Counted from the stretch's first letter, positions 17,772 through 25,104 are shown. The stretch: 64,000 nt of DNA from CAYQVO01 sp964421085 (GCA_964421085.1 CAYQVO010000001.1:1-64000); one strand, 5' to 3'. The notes: generated by a model from the sequence alone, not told the origin. Program-made: numbers and translations.

Positions 17772-17959
17772 CCACGCTCCGTAATCACGCGAAGAATCCG
17801 AAGCTTCCGATTATTCTTCTGAGCAGCAGGGCATTTTCCTTCGATGTCGAGCAGTACCTGCGTGCCGGAGTCGACAAATGCTTCGCCAAGCCGGTTGAAC
17901 TTCAGGAACTGGCAAGAACCTGCGGTGTGCTGAGCGGGGCGTCAATTCCGCGAAGATGA
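17768..17959 (+). pseudogene. C-terminal receiver-domain fragment of the hybrid kinase
   Basis: The frame -1 to the kinase reads KLPIILLSSRAFSFDVEQYLRAGVDKCFAKPVEL, the last strands and helix of a response-regulator receiver, with the conserved Lys in AKPV. The frame is open back to about 17720, where the kinase frame holds AREAVTAL. Joined there, the receiver would lack the segment with the phospho-accepting Asp. A frameshift with a small deletion, real or from assembly, explains this better than a separate gene starting at the GTG. Confidence 0.6.
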
Positions 17960-18029
17960 TACCGGCAGCACCGGAAATGCAGCGACACATTACGGCCCCG
18001 TCCAGCGGTGCAGTCTCCCGGACCTGTAT

Positions 18030-18061
18030 AAAAAAAAGCGGCCTGCTCATATGCAGGCCGC
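18030..18061 (-). terminator. Rho-independent terminator of the small reverse-strand gene
   Basis: On the reverse strand an 8-bp perfect stem (GCGGCCTG / CAGGCCGC) with an 8-nt loop is followed by a run of eight T. It lies about 30 bp after the stop of the gene at 18089-18334. Confidence 0.85.
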
Positions 18062-18088
18062 ACACACGAGGCTGACACCACGCGCAAC

Positions 18089-18334
18089 TCACCCCACAAC
18101 GTCAATGTCGTTTTTCTTTTCTGTGTCTTCGCCTTCCGAATGCTGCGTGAAATGCTTCTTCGGTCCGTACGCCGGATAGTGCGTTCCAGATTCCTCTCTG
18201 CGTTGTTTATTATTGCCTTCGAAGGTCACTGCATCTTCAGAAAGCACATTCCGGTTCTGCCGCGCTATTCGAGAAGCGTCATTAATCCGTTGTGGAAGCA
18301 GGTCTGTTTCGCTCAGAATCCTTTCTACTTTCAT
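18089..18334 (-). CDS. small hydrophilic hypothetical protein
   Basis: The protein is 81 aa from an ATG at 18334 with GGAGGG just upstream and its own terminator downstream, so the gene is well supported. Composition is charged and hydrophilic, rich in R, E, N and H (for example RILSETDLLPQRINDASRIA), without membrane segment, cysteine or recognised motif. It is the last host gene before the prophage; its upstream region runs into attL about 100 bp away. Confidence 0.6.
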   Translation of the reverse strand: MKVERILSETDLLPQRINDASRIARQNRNVLSEDAVTFEGNNKQRREESGTHYPAYGPKKHFTQHSEGEDTEKKNDIDVVG

Positions 18335-18435
18335 TTTGCCCTCCCTGGCGTTAACGAAATCCAGTAATGGCGGCCCGTCTTTTCCAGGCCTGCCTGAGAC
18401 TCTTGAAGTGATATATCGGATCCTTCTGAGTTAAA

Positions 18436-18449
18436 ATTAAGATGCTTTT
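18436..18449 (+). other. candidate attL core
   Basis: The 14-bp sequence ATTAAGATGCTTTT occurs here and again at 57844-57857 in the same orientation, 139 bp after the integrase stop. The two sites lie exactly at the host/phage switch in gene content. It is not within a tRNA gene. A chance match of this length within the two short border regions is unlikely. Confidence 0.65.
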
Positions 18450-18508
18450 TCGGATTTTGAGAAAGTATTTTTGTGTCGAGCGGAAAGGAAACTTAACCCG
18501 TAGGCACC

Positions 18509-18530
18509 AAAAAAGCCGCCCTAGGGCAGC
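18509..18530 (-). terminator. possible leftward terminator at the prophage border
   Basis: On the reverse strand GCTGCCCTAGGGCGGC folds into a short GC-rich stem with one G-T pair and is followed by TTTTTT. It sits between attL and the first phage gene and could insulate the host gene from leftward phage transcripts. The loop is very small, so this is tentative. Confidence 0.35.
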
Positions 18531-18567
18531 TTTCAAGGGCCGAATATCACAAGAGGTACAAGCTCAA

Positions 18568-18744
18568 GTGAACCGACAACAAGCAATTTACAGCGAATCC
18601 GCTGACTACTCAAGTCTCCCACAAATAAAAACCCACGAAGAAGAATGCTCATTCCTCGATAAAGCCGAAGGCTGGCTTTGGCGTTGGGTGATGTTTCTTT
18701 TTGCCGCCAATGTTTTTGCCGCCTGGTATTGCTCGACGAGGTAG
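18568..18744 (+). CDS. small single-pass membrane protein, first prophage gene
   Basis: The protein is 58 aa if started at the GTG 18568, which has AAGAGGT 10 bp upstream; an ATG at 18442 would place the start inside the att core. A charged N-terminal part with several Glu residues is followed by one hydrophobic helix (WRWVMFLFAANVFAAWY) near the C-terminus. It ends 3 bp before the replication gene. Function unknown. Confidence 0.5.
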   Translation: MNRQQAIYSESADYSSLPQIKTHEEECSFLDKAEGWLWRWVMFLFAANVFAAWYCSTR

Positions 18745-18747
18745 GGA

Positions 18748-19635
18748 ATGGCTAAAGAAAAATCTCCGGCATTCCAGTTTTACCCGAAGGATGTCTTAAG
18801 CGATGGCAATGCGATGGCAATGCCAGCGGAAGCATTTGGCATATACATGCGCCTTCTGTGCTTCGATTGGATCGATGACGGCTTGATTGATTGTCAAAAA
18901 ACATGGATGCGATTAGGTGGATTTGACCCCTTTGATTTTCAAGGCGAAGAACGAAGAGCCGAAGATTGGGATATAATCATAAGTCATATAAAACCTCAAT
19001 TCGTTCCCCATCCAACTAAGGAAGGCTTTGTAACAAATCCTAGATTACTGAAAGAACGGGAGAAACAATCTGAGCGGAGCGCCGAAGCTTCAAAGAGCGC
19101 AAAGAAGCGATGGCAGGCGAACGATGATGCAACCGCATCCAATCCGCATAGCGATGGCATATGCGAAGGTGATGCGAAACGATGCTCTTCATCTTCATCT
19201 TCATCTTCATCTTCAGATTTAAACACTAACGATCTAGCGCCCATTACTTTCTGGACGGACGGCCTTCTAGACGAAATCACCGAAGACCAGGCGAAAGCGG
19301 CTTACGCCTCGGCAGGCTTAGAACCTCCAGACTTCGAGCATGGCAAGGCTCGAACTAACCGGCATCTCGATGCTCATCCTGAGCAACGAACACGAAAAGG
19401 TGCTTATTCAGCACTCATAACCTTTGGGCTTTCTGAGGCGATGAAGTTTGCAGCCGATAGGCAGCGACTAGTCAAAAACAAAGGAAGCCCTACGAAACCA
19501 ACGCAGCAAGCGGTTTTGGACAAAAATAAGGCGAAGTTAATTCAAGCGAGAAAAGAGGCGGAAGATGAAAAGCGAAGAAGAGATAAGGGCGGAAATAGTG
19601 GAGTTATTGACGCTGATATACTTCGAGTGGGGTAA
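18748..19635 (+). CDS. phage replication protein with YdaU/DUF1376 domain
   Basis: The protein is 295 aa. Residues 7-100 (FQFYPKDVLSDGNAMAMPAEAFGIYMRLLC) match the DUF1376/YdaU domain of phage replication-initiation proteins. A basic linker and a run of ten serines (about residues 147-156) separate it from a C-terminal region that is rich in Lys and Glu. Its place at the head of the early operon supports a role in origin recognition or helicase loading. It overlaps the next gene by 71 nt. Confidence 0.7.
   Translation: MAKEKSPAFQFYPKDVLSDGNAMAMPAEAFGIYMRLLCFDWIDDGLIDCQKTWMRLGGFDPFDFQGEERRAEDWDIIISHIKPQFVPHPTKEGFVTNPRLLKEREKQSERSAEASKSAKKRWQANDDATASNPHSDGICEGDAKRCSSSSSSSSSSDLNTNDLAPITFWTDGLLDEITEDQAKAAYASAGLEPPDFEHGKARTNRHLDAHPEQRTRKGAYSALITFGLSEAMKFAADRQRLVKNKGSPTKPTQQAVLDKNKAKLIQARKEAEDEKRRRDKGGNSGVIDADILRVG
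19186..19215 (+). repeat. hexanucleotide microsatellite (TCTTCA)5
   Basis: Five perfect copies of TCTTCA encode a Ser10 tract in the linker of the replication protein. The unit length keeps the frame when copies are gained or lost. Confidence 0.95.
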
Positions 19636-19912
19636 GGAGATTACCGATGATCTTGTATCTTTCTGGCGCGAAAACTTACGCGGGCTTGATGTTCAAATCT
19701 CAAAACTCGCAGCTCGGGAACTTATAGCAAAAAAGACTTTCGGCGAGCCGAAGTTTCAAGACTTTGCCGCTTGCTACGAGGAAATCGCAGCGTCGAAAGG
19801 TGAGAAAAAGCGCACCTATAACGCTTGGGTAACGCCATGCGAAAAGAAAGGGCTTCAACGCATAGGCTCAATCGTAACAATACCTGCCAACAGGAAGCTA
19901 CTCACCCAATGA
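19565..19912 (+). CDS. phage protein, possibly helicase-loader-like
   Basis: The protein is 115 aa. The N-terminal part (IVELLTLIYFEWGKEITDDLVSFW, then KTFGEPKFQDFAACYEEI) resembles the small helical domain found in phage replication organiser/loader proteins that samples 'working area' helices. There is no Walker motif. It overlaps the replication gene before it by 71 nt and the next by 4 nt. Assignment is tentative. Confidence 0.5.
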   Translation: MKSEEEIRAEIVELLTLIYFEWGKEITDDLVSFWRENLRGLDVQISKLAARELIAKKTFGEPKFQDFAACYEEIAASKGEKKRTYNAWVTPCEKKGLQRIGSIVTIPANRKLLTQ

Positions 19913-20178
19913 AAACAAAAATCTCCGTACAGGAAATTTATTTAAAGCTATGGGAAGAGTTTCGAATCCCCGCTCGCGAACGAGTGAGGGCCATCGCGGA
20001 ACTACAAAAGTGTAGGGAGACATGGGAGCGGATGGAAAACGAACTCCTGACAAGATGCGAAGAGGGCGATAGTGATATTCGCGCCACTGGCAGTACGGAA
20101 AAAGCGCTGATGTGCATATTCCTTCTTAAGCATCCAGAACACAAAGCAAGGTTTCAGTTGGAGGGCATAGGGCTATGA
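19909..20178 (+). CDS. small phage protein, helical
   Basis: The protein is 89 aa, starting at the ATG that overlaps the previous stop (ATGA at 19909-19912). The sequence is charged and helical with a likely coiled stretch around RVRAIAELQKCRETWERMEN. No recognised family. It overlaps the next gene by 4 nt. Confidence 0.55.
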   Translation: MKTKISVQEIYLKLWEEFRIPARERVRAIAELQKCRETWERMENELLTRCEEGDSDIRATGSTEKALMCIFLLKHPEHKARFQLEGIGL

Positions 20179-20495
20179 ATCCGCAACGTGAACTTAATTT
20201 TAACCGCTATCCGCATACACCAGGACATAAAGCGCAAGGCACAAGCTTAGAAGCAGCTCATGCAATGAAATCAAGAGCGCAGACACTCAGGAACCTCTCA
20301 TTGAACTGCTTCGAAACCGGCGCTTTCACCGCTGATGACGTTGCCGACATGTTAGGGGAAAGCGTTCTAACAATTCGCCCGCGCATTAGTGAACTTGTTC
20401 GTATGGGCTTGCTTAAAGATAGCGGGCAAAGAAAGGCAAACGCCAGCGGGAAAATGGCAATTTGTTGGGAACTAAATAAAAAGGATGCCGCATGA
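20175..20495 (+). CDS. winged-helix DNA-binding protein
   Basis: The protein is 106 aa. FTADDVADMLGESVLTIRPRISELVRMGLLKDSGQ is a clear winged helix-turn-helix with recognition helix TIRPRISELVRMG, followed by a wing rich in K, N, S and G. Probably an early regulator of the phage. ATGA overlap with both neighbours. Confidence 0.7.
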   Translation: MNPQRELNFNRYPHTPGHKAQGTSLEAAHAMKSRAQTLRNLSLNCFETGAFTADDVADMLGESVLTIRPRISELVRMGLLKDSGQRKANASGKMAICWELNKKDAA

Positions 20496-20737
20496 AATTT
20501 AACGGAAGACAGTTAGCCGCCTTTCTTTCCGTGTCTGCTCCGCAGATTACTTACTGGATGAGGCGGGGCGACTTGAAAGGAAACGTAGATAGAAATCCGG
20601 GACGCACTGGCTATGTTTTTGAAGCTTCTGAAGTGCTGGCCTTTCTCGACAGATATGAGGCAAGGCGCGTGGCTAAAATCGAAGAATGGCGGCGGTTGAT
20701 TAAGGCAGCGGCATTTCTAGAAGGGCAAGGCGAATGA
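20492..20737 (+). CDS. excisionase/MerR-like HTH protein
   Basis: The protein is 81 aa. FNGRQLAAFLSVSAPQITYWMRRGDL is a MerR/excisionase-type helix-turn-helix, followed by a wing (GRTGYVFEASEVLAFLDRYEARR). Proteins of this kind are either excisionases or terminase small subunits in phages. Its early position favours a recombination directionality factor or regulator, although the integrase lies at the other end of the element. Confidence 0.6.
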   Translation: MKFNGRQLAAFLSVSAPQITYWMRRGDLKGNVDRNPGRTGYVFEASEVLAFLDRYEARRVAKIEEWRRLIKAAAFLEGQGE

Positions 20738-21063
20738 GCGAAAGAAACGAGGCTCTAATAAATAAGTTCGACCAGGCAAGGCGCACTGTGACTGAGTATC
20801 TTTCAAGCCGTGATGATGAGTTTCAAACAGGGCTTAAGGCATCGGTTGCGGTGTGCGATTTGCTAGACGAGATGGAAGCTGTAGTGATTGCAACGCTTGA
20901 CACGCTTACTTCCGTTTTCGAGACGCAATCAGCGAACACGGAATCGGTTCGGATGCTTGCCGCATGGCTTAAGGAATTTAAGAAAACTTCCGCCGGCGAC
21001 AAACAGCAAATAGCGGAACTGGAAGGAAAGTTGATAGCCCTCATAGAAGAGAGATTTAACTAG
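20734..21063 (+). CDS. coiled-coil phage protein
   Basis: The protein is 109 aa, mostly helical, with heptad-like hydrophobic spacing across residues 40-105 (LLDEMEAVVIATLDTLTSVF, then IAELEGKLIALIEE). No cysteine or membrane helix. It ends one base before the sigma-factor start. Function unknown. Confidence 0.5.
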   Translation: MSERNEALINKFDQARRTVTEYLSSRDDEFQTGLKASVAVCDLLDEMEAVVIATLDTLTSVFETQSANTESVRMLAAWLKEFKKTSAGDKQQIAELEGKLIALIEERFN

Positions 21064-21720
21064 ATGGCTCGGAAGGTTTTGAAGTTACAGGTTTCAGACA
21101 GGTTATTGGTGACTCGCGCACTAAAAGGAGATGCCGGCGCTTTTAGAGAAATCTACGAGCGCCACTCTCCTAAAGTGCGCGGGATTGCCGTTCGTATGGG
21201 CTTTCCCCGCCAATGGGATAAGGACATGGAACAAAATGCATGGCTAAGAATCTGGAAGAACCTCCATAAGTGGGATAACAAGGCCGCGCTTTCTAGCTGG
21301 ATGTACAGAGTTGCGATGAATGAAGCACTCATGAAGTTAAGAGCCGAGAAGATACGCAGAGTGCAATATTTGGAAGATGTCGATAAGACGGGCCGATACA
21401 AGTGGAAGCGTGAATGTTGGGCTACCTACGACAAGTCCTCGGCTAGTGAACCCTTCGAAGTAGCAGACTCCAAACCTTTGCAAGATAGGGTTCTCTATGC
21501 CGTTCAAATCCTTCATTCATATGAAAAAGCTTTAAGGCGTATCAGCAAAGAAGCCGCCAGCGTTGTTATTGCCACTGACTTACTTGGCCTGGACGGAAAA
21601 GCAGTAGCGGCGCTTAGTAACTCAACACTTCCGGCAGTTAAATCGCGCTTAAACAGAGGACGGATACAGATAAAAAAACGACTATTAGCCGCATCAATTA
21701 AAGATGTGGTGAATTTTTAA
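21064..21720 (+). CDS. ECF-like sigma factor (phage-encoded)
   Basis: The protein is 218 aa. Region 2 is AFREIYERHSPKVRGIAVRMGF followed by the -10-binding helices (MEQNAWLRIWKNLHKWDN, then AALSSWMYRVAMNEALMKLRA). Region 4 is LGLDGKAVAALSNSTLPAVKSRLNRGRIQIKKRLL, the -35-binding HTH. The linker is unusually long (about residues 100-160). A phage ECF-type factor would direct host RNA polymerase to phage promoters; the timing is unknown. An intact sigma in a temperate phage is unusual. Confidence 0.75.
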   Translation: MARKVLKLQVSDRLLVTRALKGDAGAFREIYERHSPKVRGIAVRMGFPRQWDKDMEQNAWLRIWKNLHKWDNKAALSSWMYRVAMNEALMKLRAEKIRRVQYLEDVDKTGRYKWKRECWATYDKSSASEPFEVADSKPLQDRVLYAVQILHSYEKALRRISKEAASVVIATDLLGLDGKAVAALSNSTLPAVKSRLNRGRIQIKKRLLAASIKDVVNF

Positions 21721-21733
21721 AGGGAAAAACATC

Positions 21734-21808
21734 ATGGCAACGAAGCCGAAGAAAGCCGTTAAGACAGTTAAGAAACCATCTCCTAAAGGCGGAAAGGGCG
21801 GCAAGTAA
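21734..21808 (+). CDS. 24-residue Lys/Gly-rich peptide
   Basis: An ATG at 21734, 13 bp after the sigma gene, opens a 24-codon frame ending in TAA. Eleven of the 24 residues are lysine and the end is PKGGKGGK. The upstream AGGGAAAAA could serve as a weak RBS. Very small basic peptides often bind nucleic acid, but this may not be translated. Confidence 0.35.
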   Translation: MATKPKKAVKTVKKPSPKGGKGGK

Positions 21809-22028
21809 TACCACGGCGTCATCGCAAGCGCTCGCGGCCCGAGGCGCTTAACAAATTTCGGGCCTCTATGCCGTTGGAGAGTATCCGGCAATTTTGTTGC
21901 CCTGTGCAACTCAGGGCGATGGCTAGTGAAAGAAGAAGAATAGTTCGAAGAACTCGCAAGGTTCAAAAGTTAAGCGCCCTTTGCCCGAGGCCGAAAGTGG
22001 CGTGAAGTATCGGGCATTTTAGAAAGTT
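21809..22028. other. 220-bp spacer with no convincing gene
   Basis: It contains only a 44-codon frame from 21868 with an Arg-rich product. Several short inverted repeats occur (for example GGCCCGAGG near 21836 and CCCGAGGCC near 21986), so a structured RNA is possible. I see no firm signal. Confidence 0.4.
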
Positions 22029-22142
22029 ATGAAACTTGAATTTGCTGACATGTTGCCGTTTTTGGTTTTAGTTTGCTGGACTTTTATTCCCTTCGCAGTT
22101 GGGGTTTTTGTTGGGAAGACTTTTAAAATCTCGAAGAAATAG
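22029..22142 (+). CDS. 37-residue membrane peptide
   Basis: A 37-codon frame from ATG 22029 encodes a single strong hydrophobic helix (MLPFLVLVCWTFIPFAVGVF) with a basic C-terminus (KTFKISKK). It abuts the next gene exactly. The RBS AGAAAG is weak. Probably an inner-membrane micro-protein; function unknown. Confidence 0.45.
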   Translation: MKLEFADMLPFLVLVCWTFIPFAVGVFVGKTFKISKK

Positions 22143-22328
22143 ATGCCTAAAGTAACCAAGGAGCGAAAGCCACATATGCCATCCCCCTATGACGGCATGA
22201 CAGAAACAGAACTGCGCGGCGTTGTTATCAGCAAATTGATTGACGCAGTAAGGCCGCTAAGGGGGAAGTTTAGTGTTGGGTGGAAGTATGAGGATGGGAA
22301 GTTTTGTGTGGAGGTGAGGGAGAAATAA
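22143..22328 (+). CDS. small phage protein
   Basis: The protein is 61 aa, with a basic start (KVTKERKPHM) and a compact second half that includes ETELRGVVISKLIDAVRPL and GWKYEDGKFCVEV. The stop overlaps the start of the HNH gene (TAATG). Family not recognised. Confidence 0.5.
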   Translation: MPKVTKERKPHMPSPYDGMTETELRGVVISKLIDAVRPLRGKFSVGWKYEDGKFCVEVREK

Positions 22329-22729
22329 TGCCGATACGTCCCGAAAATAAGCATCTCTATCCAAAAGACTGGCAATCGATCCGCACGGAAGTTCTTATTC
22401 GAGCCGATTCTAAATGTGAGTTTTGCGGTGTGCCTAATCATGTCGAGGGATGCTGGACATCGGAGGGATTTGATGACTGCCTGGAACTACCCTCGCTTCT
22501 ACGACAGCGAAAAACGGAGGGCTATAAGGTTATCAGGATAGTCCTCACCATTGCGCATCTCGATCACGATCCGACTAACAACGACATGAGCAATCTCCGC
22601 GCACTATGCCAGCGATGTCATAACCGTTATGACCGCAAGCACAGAGATGAGAGTAGAAAGCGGAATCGGTATCTGGACGCGGAACGTGCGGGGCAGGGTA
22701 AGTTTTTTATGAGGGTGGAGGAGAAATAA
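22328..22729 (+). CDS. HNH endonuclease
   Basis: The protein is 133 aa. Zinc-type CEFCG at about residues 31-35 and LRALCQRCHNRYDRKHR near residues 96-112 frame the active-site motif LTIAHLDHDPTNND, giving the full HNH signature (H-D-x-N...C-x2-CH-N). Such enzymes nick or cut DNA. In phages they serve in packaging or as homing nucleases, but here the gene is far from terminase and inside the early small-gene cluster. Start chosen at ATG 22328 because the first eight residues of the longer frame overlap the previous gene. Confidence 0.8.
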   Translation: MPIRPENKHLYPKDWQSIRTEVLIRADSKCEFCGVPNHVEGCWTSEGFDDCLELPSLLRQRKTEGYKVIRIVLTIAHLDHDPTNNDMSNLRALCQRCHNRYDRKHRDESRKRNRYLDAERAGQGKFFMRVEEK

Positions 22730-22730
22730 C

Positions 22731-23369
22731 ATGTGTCATTTTTTATCAGCATTAGTAACGCGAACCGGCGAAGTTTTAACACTTCCGGAATATACAGACA
22801 GCCATGAGGATTTAGTTGATTACTTCAATCTCGAAGACGACGGCCAAAAATTTTGCCGCGTTGAGTTTACGCCAGAGGCAGGGCCGGAAGTTGTCGATGG
22901 GTATGACCTAAAAATAGACGAGCCCAATCCCCCAAGCTGGCTTGATGACGAAATGAAAGCGAAGGTCAAGGAAGACTTAAAACGCAAGGTTGCCTTAATG
23001 CTCGTTGCAGACAACAGAAAAATCCTAATCGGCGGCTGTCACATCCTCTGCGATGGCGCAGAGGTAAGAAAAGTAATCGGAGCAAGAATCATTGTGATGC
23101 TCGGAAGCTCCAAGGTCGGTGTGATGTGGGAAAGCTCTCAGGTCGGTGCGATGTGGGGAAGCTCCAAGGTCGGTGTGATGTGGGAAAGCTCTCAGGTCGG
23201 TGCGATGTGGGGAAGCTCCAAGGTCGGTGCGATGTGGGGAAGCTCCAAGGTCGGTGCGATGTGGGAAAGCTCTCAGGTCGGTGAGATGCGGGAAAGCTCT
23301 CAGGTCGGTGCGATGAAACAATCGCAATGGGACAATCCGAAAATTTTGAACGACGAGAGGAAAAAATGA
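22731..23369 (+). CDS. protein with nine-residue tandem repeats (VGxMWxSSx)
   Basis: The protein is 212 aa. Residues 1-125 form a normal domain with a KILIGGCHILCDGAEVRKVIGARI segment. From about residue 124 the chain is a tandem array of nine-residue units, alternately VGVMWESSQ and VGAMWGSSK, then a charged tail. The regular V, M and S positions suggest a beta-helix or solenoid like the pentapeptide-repeat fold. DNA-mimic functions of that fold are a possibility only. It overlaps the next gene by 4 nt. Confidence 0.6.
   Translation: MCHFLSALVTRTGEVLTLPEYTDSHEDLVDYFNLEDDGQKFCRVEFTPEAGPEVVDGYDLKIDEPNPPSWLDDEMKAKVKEDLKRKVALMLVADNRKILIGGCHILCDGAEVRKVIGARIIVMLGSSKVGVMWESSQVGAMWGSSKVGVMWESSQVGAMWGSSKVGAMWGSSKVGAMWESSQVGEMRESSQVGAMKQSQWDNPKILNDERKK
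23115..23303 (+). repeat. 27-bp coding minisatellite, seven full units
   Basis: Seven adjacent 27-bp units begin at GTCGGTG and come in two flavours that differ in the last 12 bases (GAAAGCTCTCAG or GGAAGCTCCAAG). Degenerate units lie on either side (from about 23103 and up to 23327). There are no unique spacers. Confidence 0.95.
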
Positions 23370-23728
23370 ACGAACAAAAAATCATGGAAGCATTAACAGT
23401 AATCGGGCAAAAACTTGGCGTTGCAAGTGAGCATTTGTATTCAGTGCTGGTGAGGCAAGCATATGTTGACGCAGCCCAATTTGCTGTTGAATTTGCCGTC
23501 GCTTGTATTCCGGCATTCATACTTTGCCGCGTCGCTTACTGCTCATACCCGAAGCGGTCATCTGAAACGTATCACGATTATGATAACCGAATCTTCAGGG
23601 CTATTGCCTGTACCATCGCGGGAAGTCTCGCAACGATAGTTGCTGCCGCTTTTCTTTGTCGGGCGCTAGGCGGCCTCATCAACCCTGAGTACCTGGCAAT
23701 TAAAGAGATATTGGGGGCGATAAAGTGA
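23366..23728 (+). CDS. membrane protein with two transmembrane helices
   Basis: The protein is 120 aa from ATG 23366, preceded by GAGAGGAAAAA. A first hydrophobic segment spans about residues 35-55 (FAVEFAVACIPAFILCRVAY) and a second about 75-100 (IACTIAGSLATIVAAAFLCRAL). The short linker is charged. Function unknown. Confidence 0.55.
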   Translation: MNEQKIMEALTVIGQKLGVASEHLYSVLVRQAYVDAAQFAVEFAVACIPAFILCRVAYCSYPKRSSETYHDYDNRIFRAIACTIAGSLATIVAAAFLCRALGGLINPEYLAIKEILGAIK

Positions 23729-24012
23729 GCTACGAAGAGCTAGACGTAAGAGACGTAAAGAAGACTCGCAAGTCGCATAGGTGCGTCTGGTGTGGTCAGG
23801 TCATCGAGGTGGGACAGCCCGCAACTTATAGGACGTGTGTCTATGAGGGTGATTTTCAGGCGGGCTATTTTCATCCGGAATGTTGGGATGCAAGTACGCG
23901 AACGGCGATTGCGATAAAAGAAGAGTTTGAATTTTGCCCCGGCGAGTGGGAGCGAGGGAAGGCAATCAATAAATGGAGCGGGGACAATTTCGAAGAGGGG
24001 GCGATAAAGTGA
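23725..24012 (+). CDS. zinc-finger-type phage protein
   Basis: The protein is 95 aa from the GTG overlapping the previous stop. HRCVWCG at about residues 18-24 and FHPECWD at about residues 50-56 make a four-ligand C/H zinc site, like phage 'PF'-type treble-clef proteins. The C-terminal region is acidic. Role unknown, perhaps nucleic-acid binding. Confidence 0.55.
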   Translation: MSYEELDVRDVKKTRKSHRCVWCGQVIEVGQPATYRTCVYEGDFQAGYFHPECWDASTRTAIAIKEEFEFCPGEWERGKAINKWSGDNFEEGAIK

Positions 24013-24057
24013 ACGGGAATCAGGAAACTCAGCAACTAAAGAATAAGGAGATGAAAT

Positions 24058-24567
24058 ATGGCACATGACGTACACGAAATGCCGACAATAGCGAATTGCT
24101 GCAACGCCTCAAACTCTTATGCAATAGGCGATATGTTCGGGCCTTCATGGGTAACGACAACCGCACCGTATACTCAACCGCTAATAGCCCGAGACGCAAG
24201 CTATGACTATGAAGGCTTACTCGAAAAAGCTCGGGCATTTGAAAAACAAAACGTTTTACTTCAACCGAAAAAGGAGATTAGGAAAATGGCAGAAAGAAGA
24301 ATAATTCAGGTATTCATCGTTGATACCGATAAGAACGTCCCGCTTGATAAAAGCGTTCTCTATCGTGGCGAGCAGAAGCTTACCGACTCTACCGACGAGG
24401 AACTTTTTTTTGAGGTGGATATCAAGCGGCTATTAGATGCCCACAATGAGTTCCGCACCACTTGCCTTGATAAGAAGGCAACGAAAGCAGCCGGAAAGGA
24501 TGTTCTTTTAGAGGCTGCCAGAATCCGCGATCTGAAAATGGTGGTCACGAATATCGCCGAGTTTTAA
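24058..24567 (+). CDS. hypothetical phage protein
   Basis: The protein is 169 aa from ATG 24058 with AAGGAG 9 bp upstream. The first 75 residues are low in charge with several Asn/Ser/Tyr residues. The rest has a beta-strand pair (RIIQVFIVDTDKNVPLDKS) and a Lys/Glu-rich helix. An internal ATG (24286) with AGGAAA before it could make a 94-aa product that starts AERRIIQV. Not recognised. Confidence 0.5.
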   Translation: MAHDVHEMPTIANCCNASNSYAIGDMFGPSWVTTTAPYTQPLIARDASYDYEGLLEKARAFEKQNVLLQPKKEIRKMAERRIIQVFIVDTDKNVPLDKSVLYRGEQKLTDSTDEELFFEVDIKRLLDAHNEFRTTCLDKKATKAAGKDVLLEAARIRDLKMVVTNIAEF

Positions 24568-24587
24568 CAACTAACGAGGGCAGGGCG

Positions 24588-24773
24588 ATGGCGAACGTTG
24601 ACCGACGTAAAAAGGAAAAGGTGAAGTACCCATGCACCGATGCGGAGATGGAGGAGGTTTCAGTAGGCATGGGACGCGGCATTAAGGATCGCGAACAGTA
24701 TGAATATTACCTCTACGGATGGGCTGATTGCTGGAAGTACGTGAAGGCGAAAATTAAGAAGGATCAACCATGA
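24588..24773 (+). CDS. small phage protein
   Basis: The protein is 61 aa, with RBS GAGGGCAGGG. It contains REQYEYYLYGWADCWKYVKAKI, an aromatic-rich helix. It overlaps the next gene by 4 nt. No family recognised. Confidence 0.5.
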   Translation: MANVDRRKKEKVKYPCTDAEMEEVSVGMGRGIKDREQYEYYLYGWADCWKYVKAKIKKDQP

Positions 24774-24979
24774 AGCACAAGAAGAAACCGCTGCAGCAGG
24801 CCGCTAAGAAGCGTCCGTTGAAGCCCATGAAGTTGCGGAAAGAATACTGGCTCTTGTACGACCGGAAAAATAAACAAATACTCCTCTCCATTTTCAAAGA
24901 CGAGAATCACGCTCGCTCGTGGACGAAGCTATACAACGACTTTGAACCCCGCAAGGTGATCATTACGGAGGCGAGATGA
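24770..24979 (+). CDS. small basic phage protein, paralogue of the one at 25304
   Basis: The protein is 69 aa. After a Lys-rich start it has MKLRKEYWLLYD and ends EPRKVIITEA. The gene at 25304-25519 shares KLRK-YW-L, a central helix and EPRKVIIQE. The two are diverged tandem duplicates separated by a short spacer. Function unknown. Confidence 0.55.
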   Translation: MKHKKKPLQQAAKKRPLKPMKLRKEYWLLYDRKNKQILLSIFKDENHARSWTKLYNDFEPRKVIITEAR

Positions 24980-25077
24980 CCAACGACACCGCAGCGGCGG
25001 CTGAGAAATACAAGAAGCGATACAACGCACTGAATCGCAACCGTATTAACGCAAACCGCGAAGCATCGAATCATTGA
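24976..25077 (+). CDS. 33-residue phage peptide
   Basis: An ATGA overlap with the previous gene and RBS GGAGGCGAG support this 33-codon frame. The product is Asn/Arg/Ala-rich (AEKYKKRYNALNRNRINANR) and probably helical and basic. Confidence 0.45.
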   Translation: MTNDTAAAAEKYKKRYNALNRNRINANREASNH

Positions 25078-25104
25078 TCAGCAGCTAGGCGCAGGGGGGA
25101 AGGA

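Noticed and set aside
18436..18449. tRNA-gene attachment site
   Set aside because: No tRNA gene is found at either border; the repeat is AT-rich and intergenic.
23100..23327. CRISPR-like array (27-bp repeats)
   Set aside because: Units are adjacent with no spacers, stay in frame and encode a regular peptide; no cas genes are near.
22731..23369. Diversity-generating retroelement variable region
   Set aside because: No reverse transcriptase or template repeat was seen in the window.
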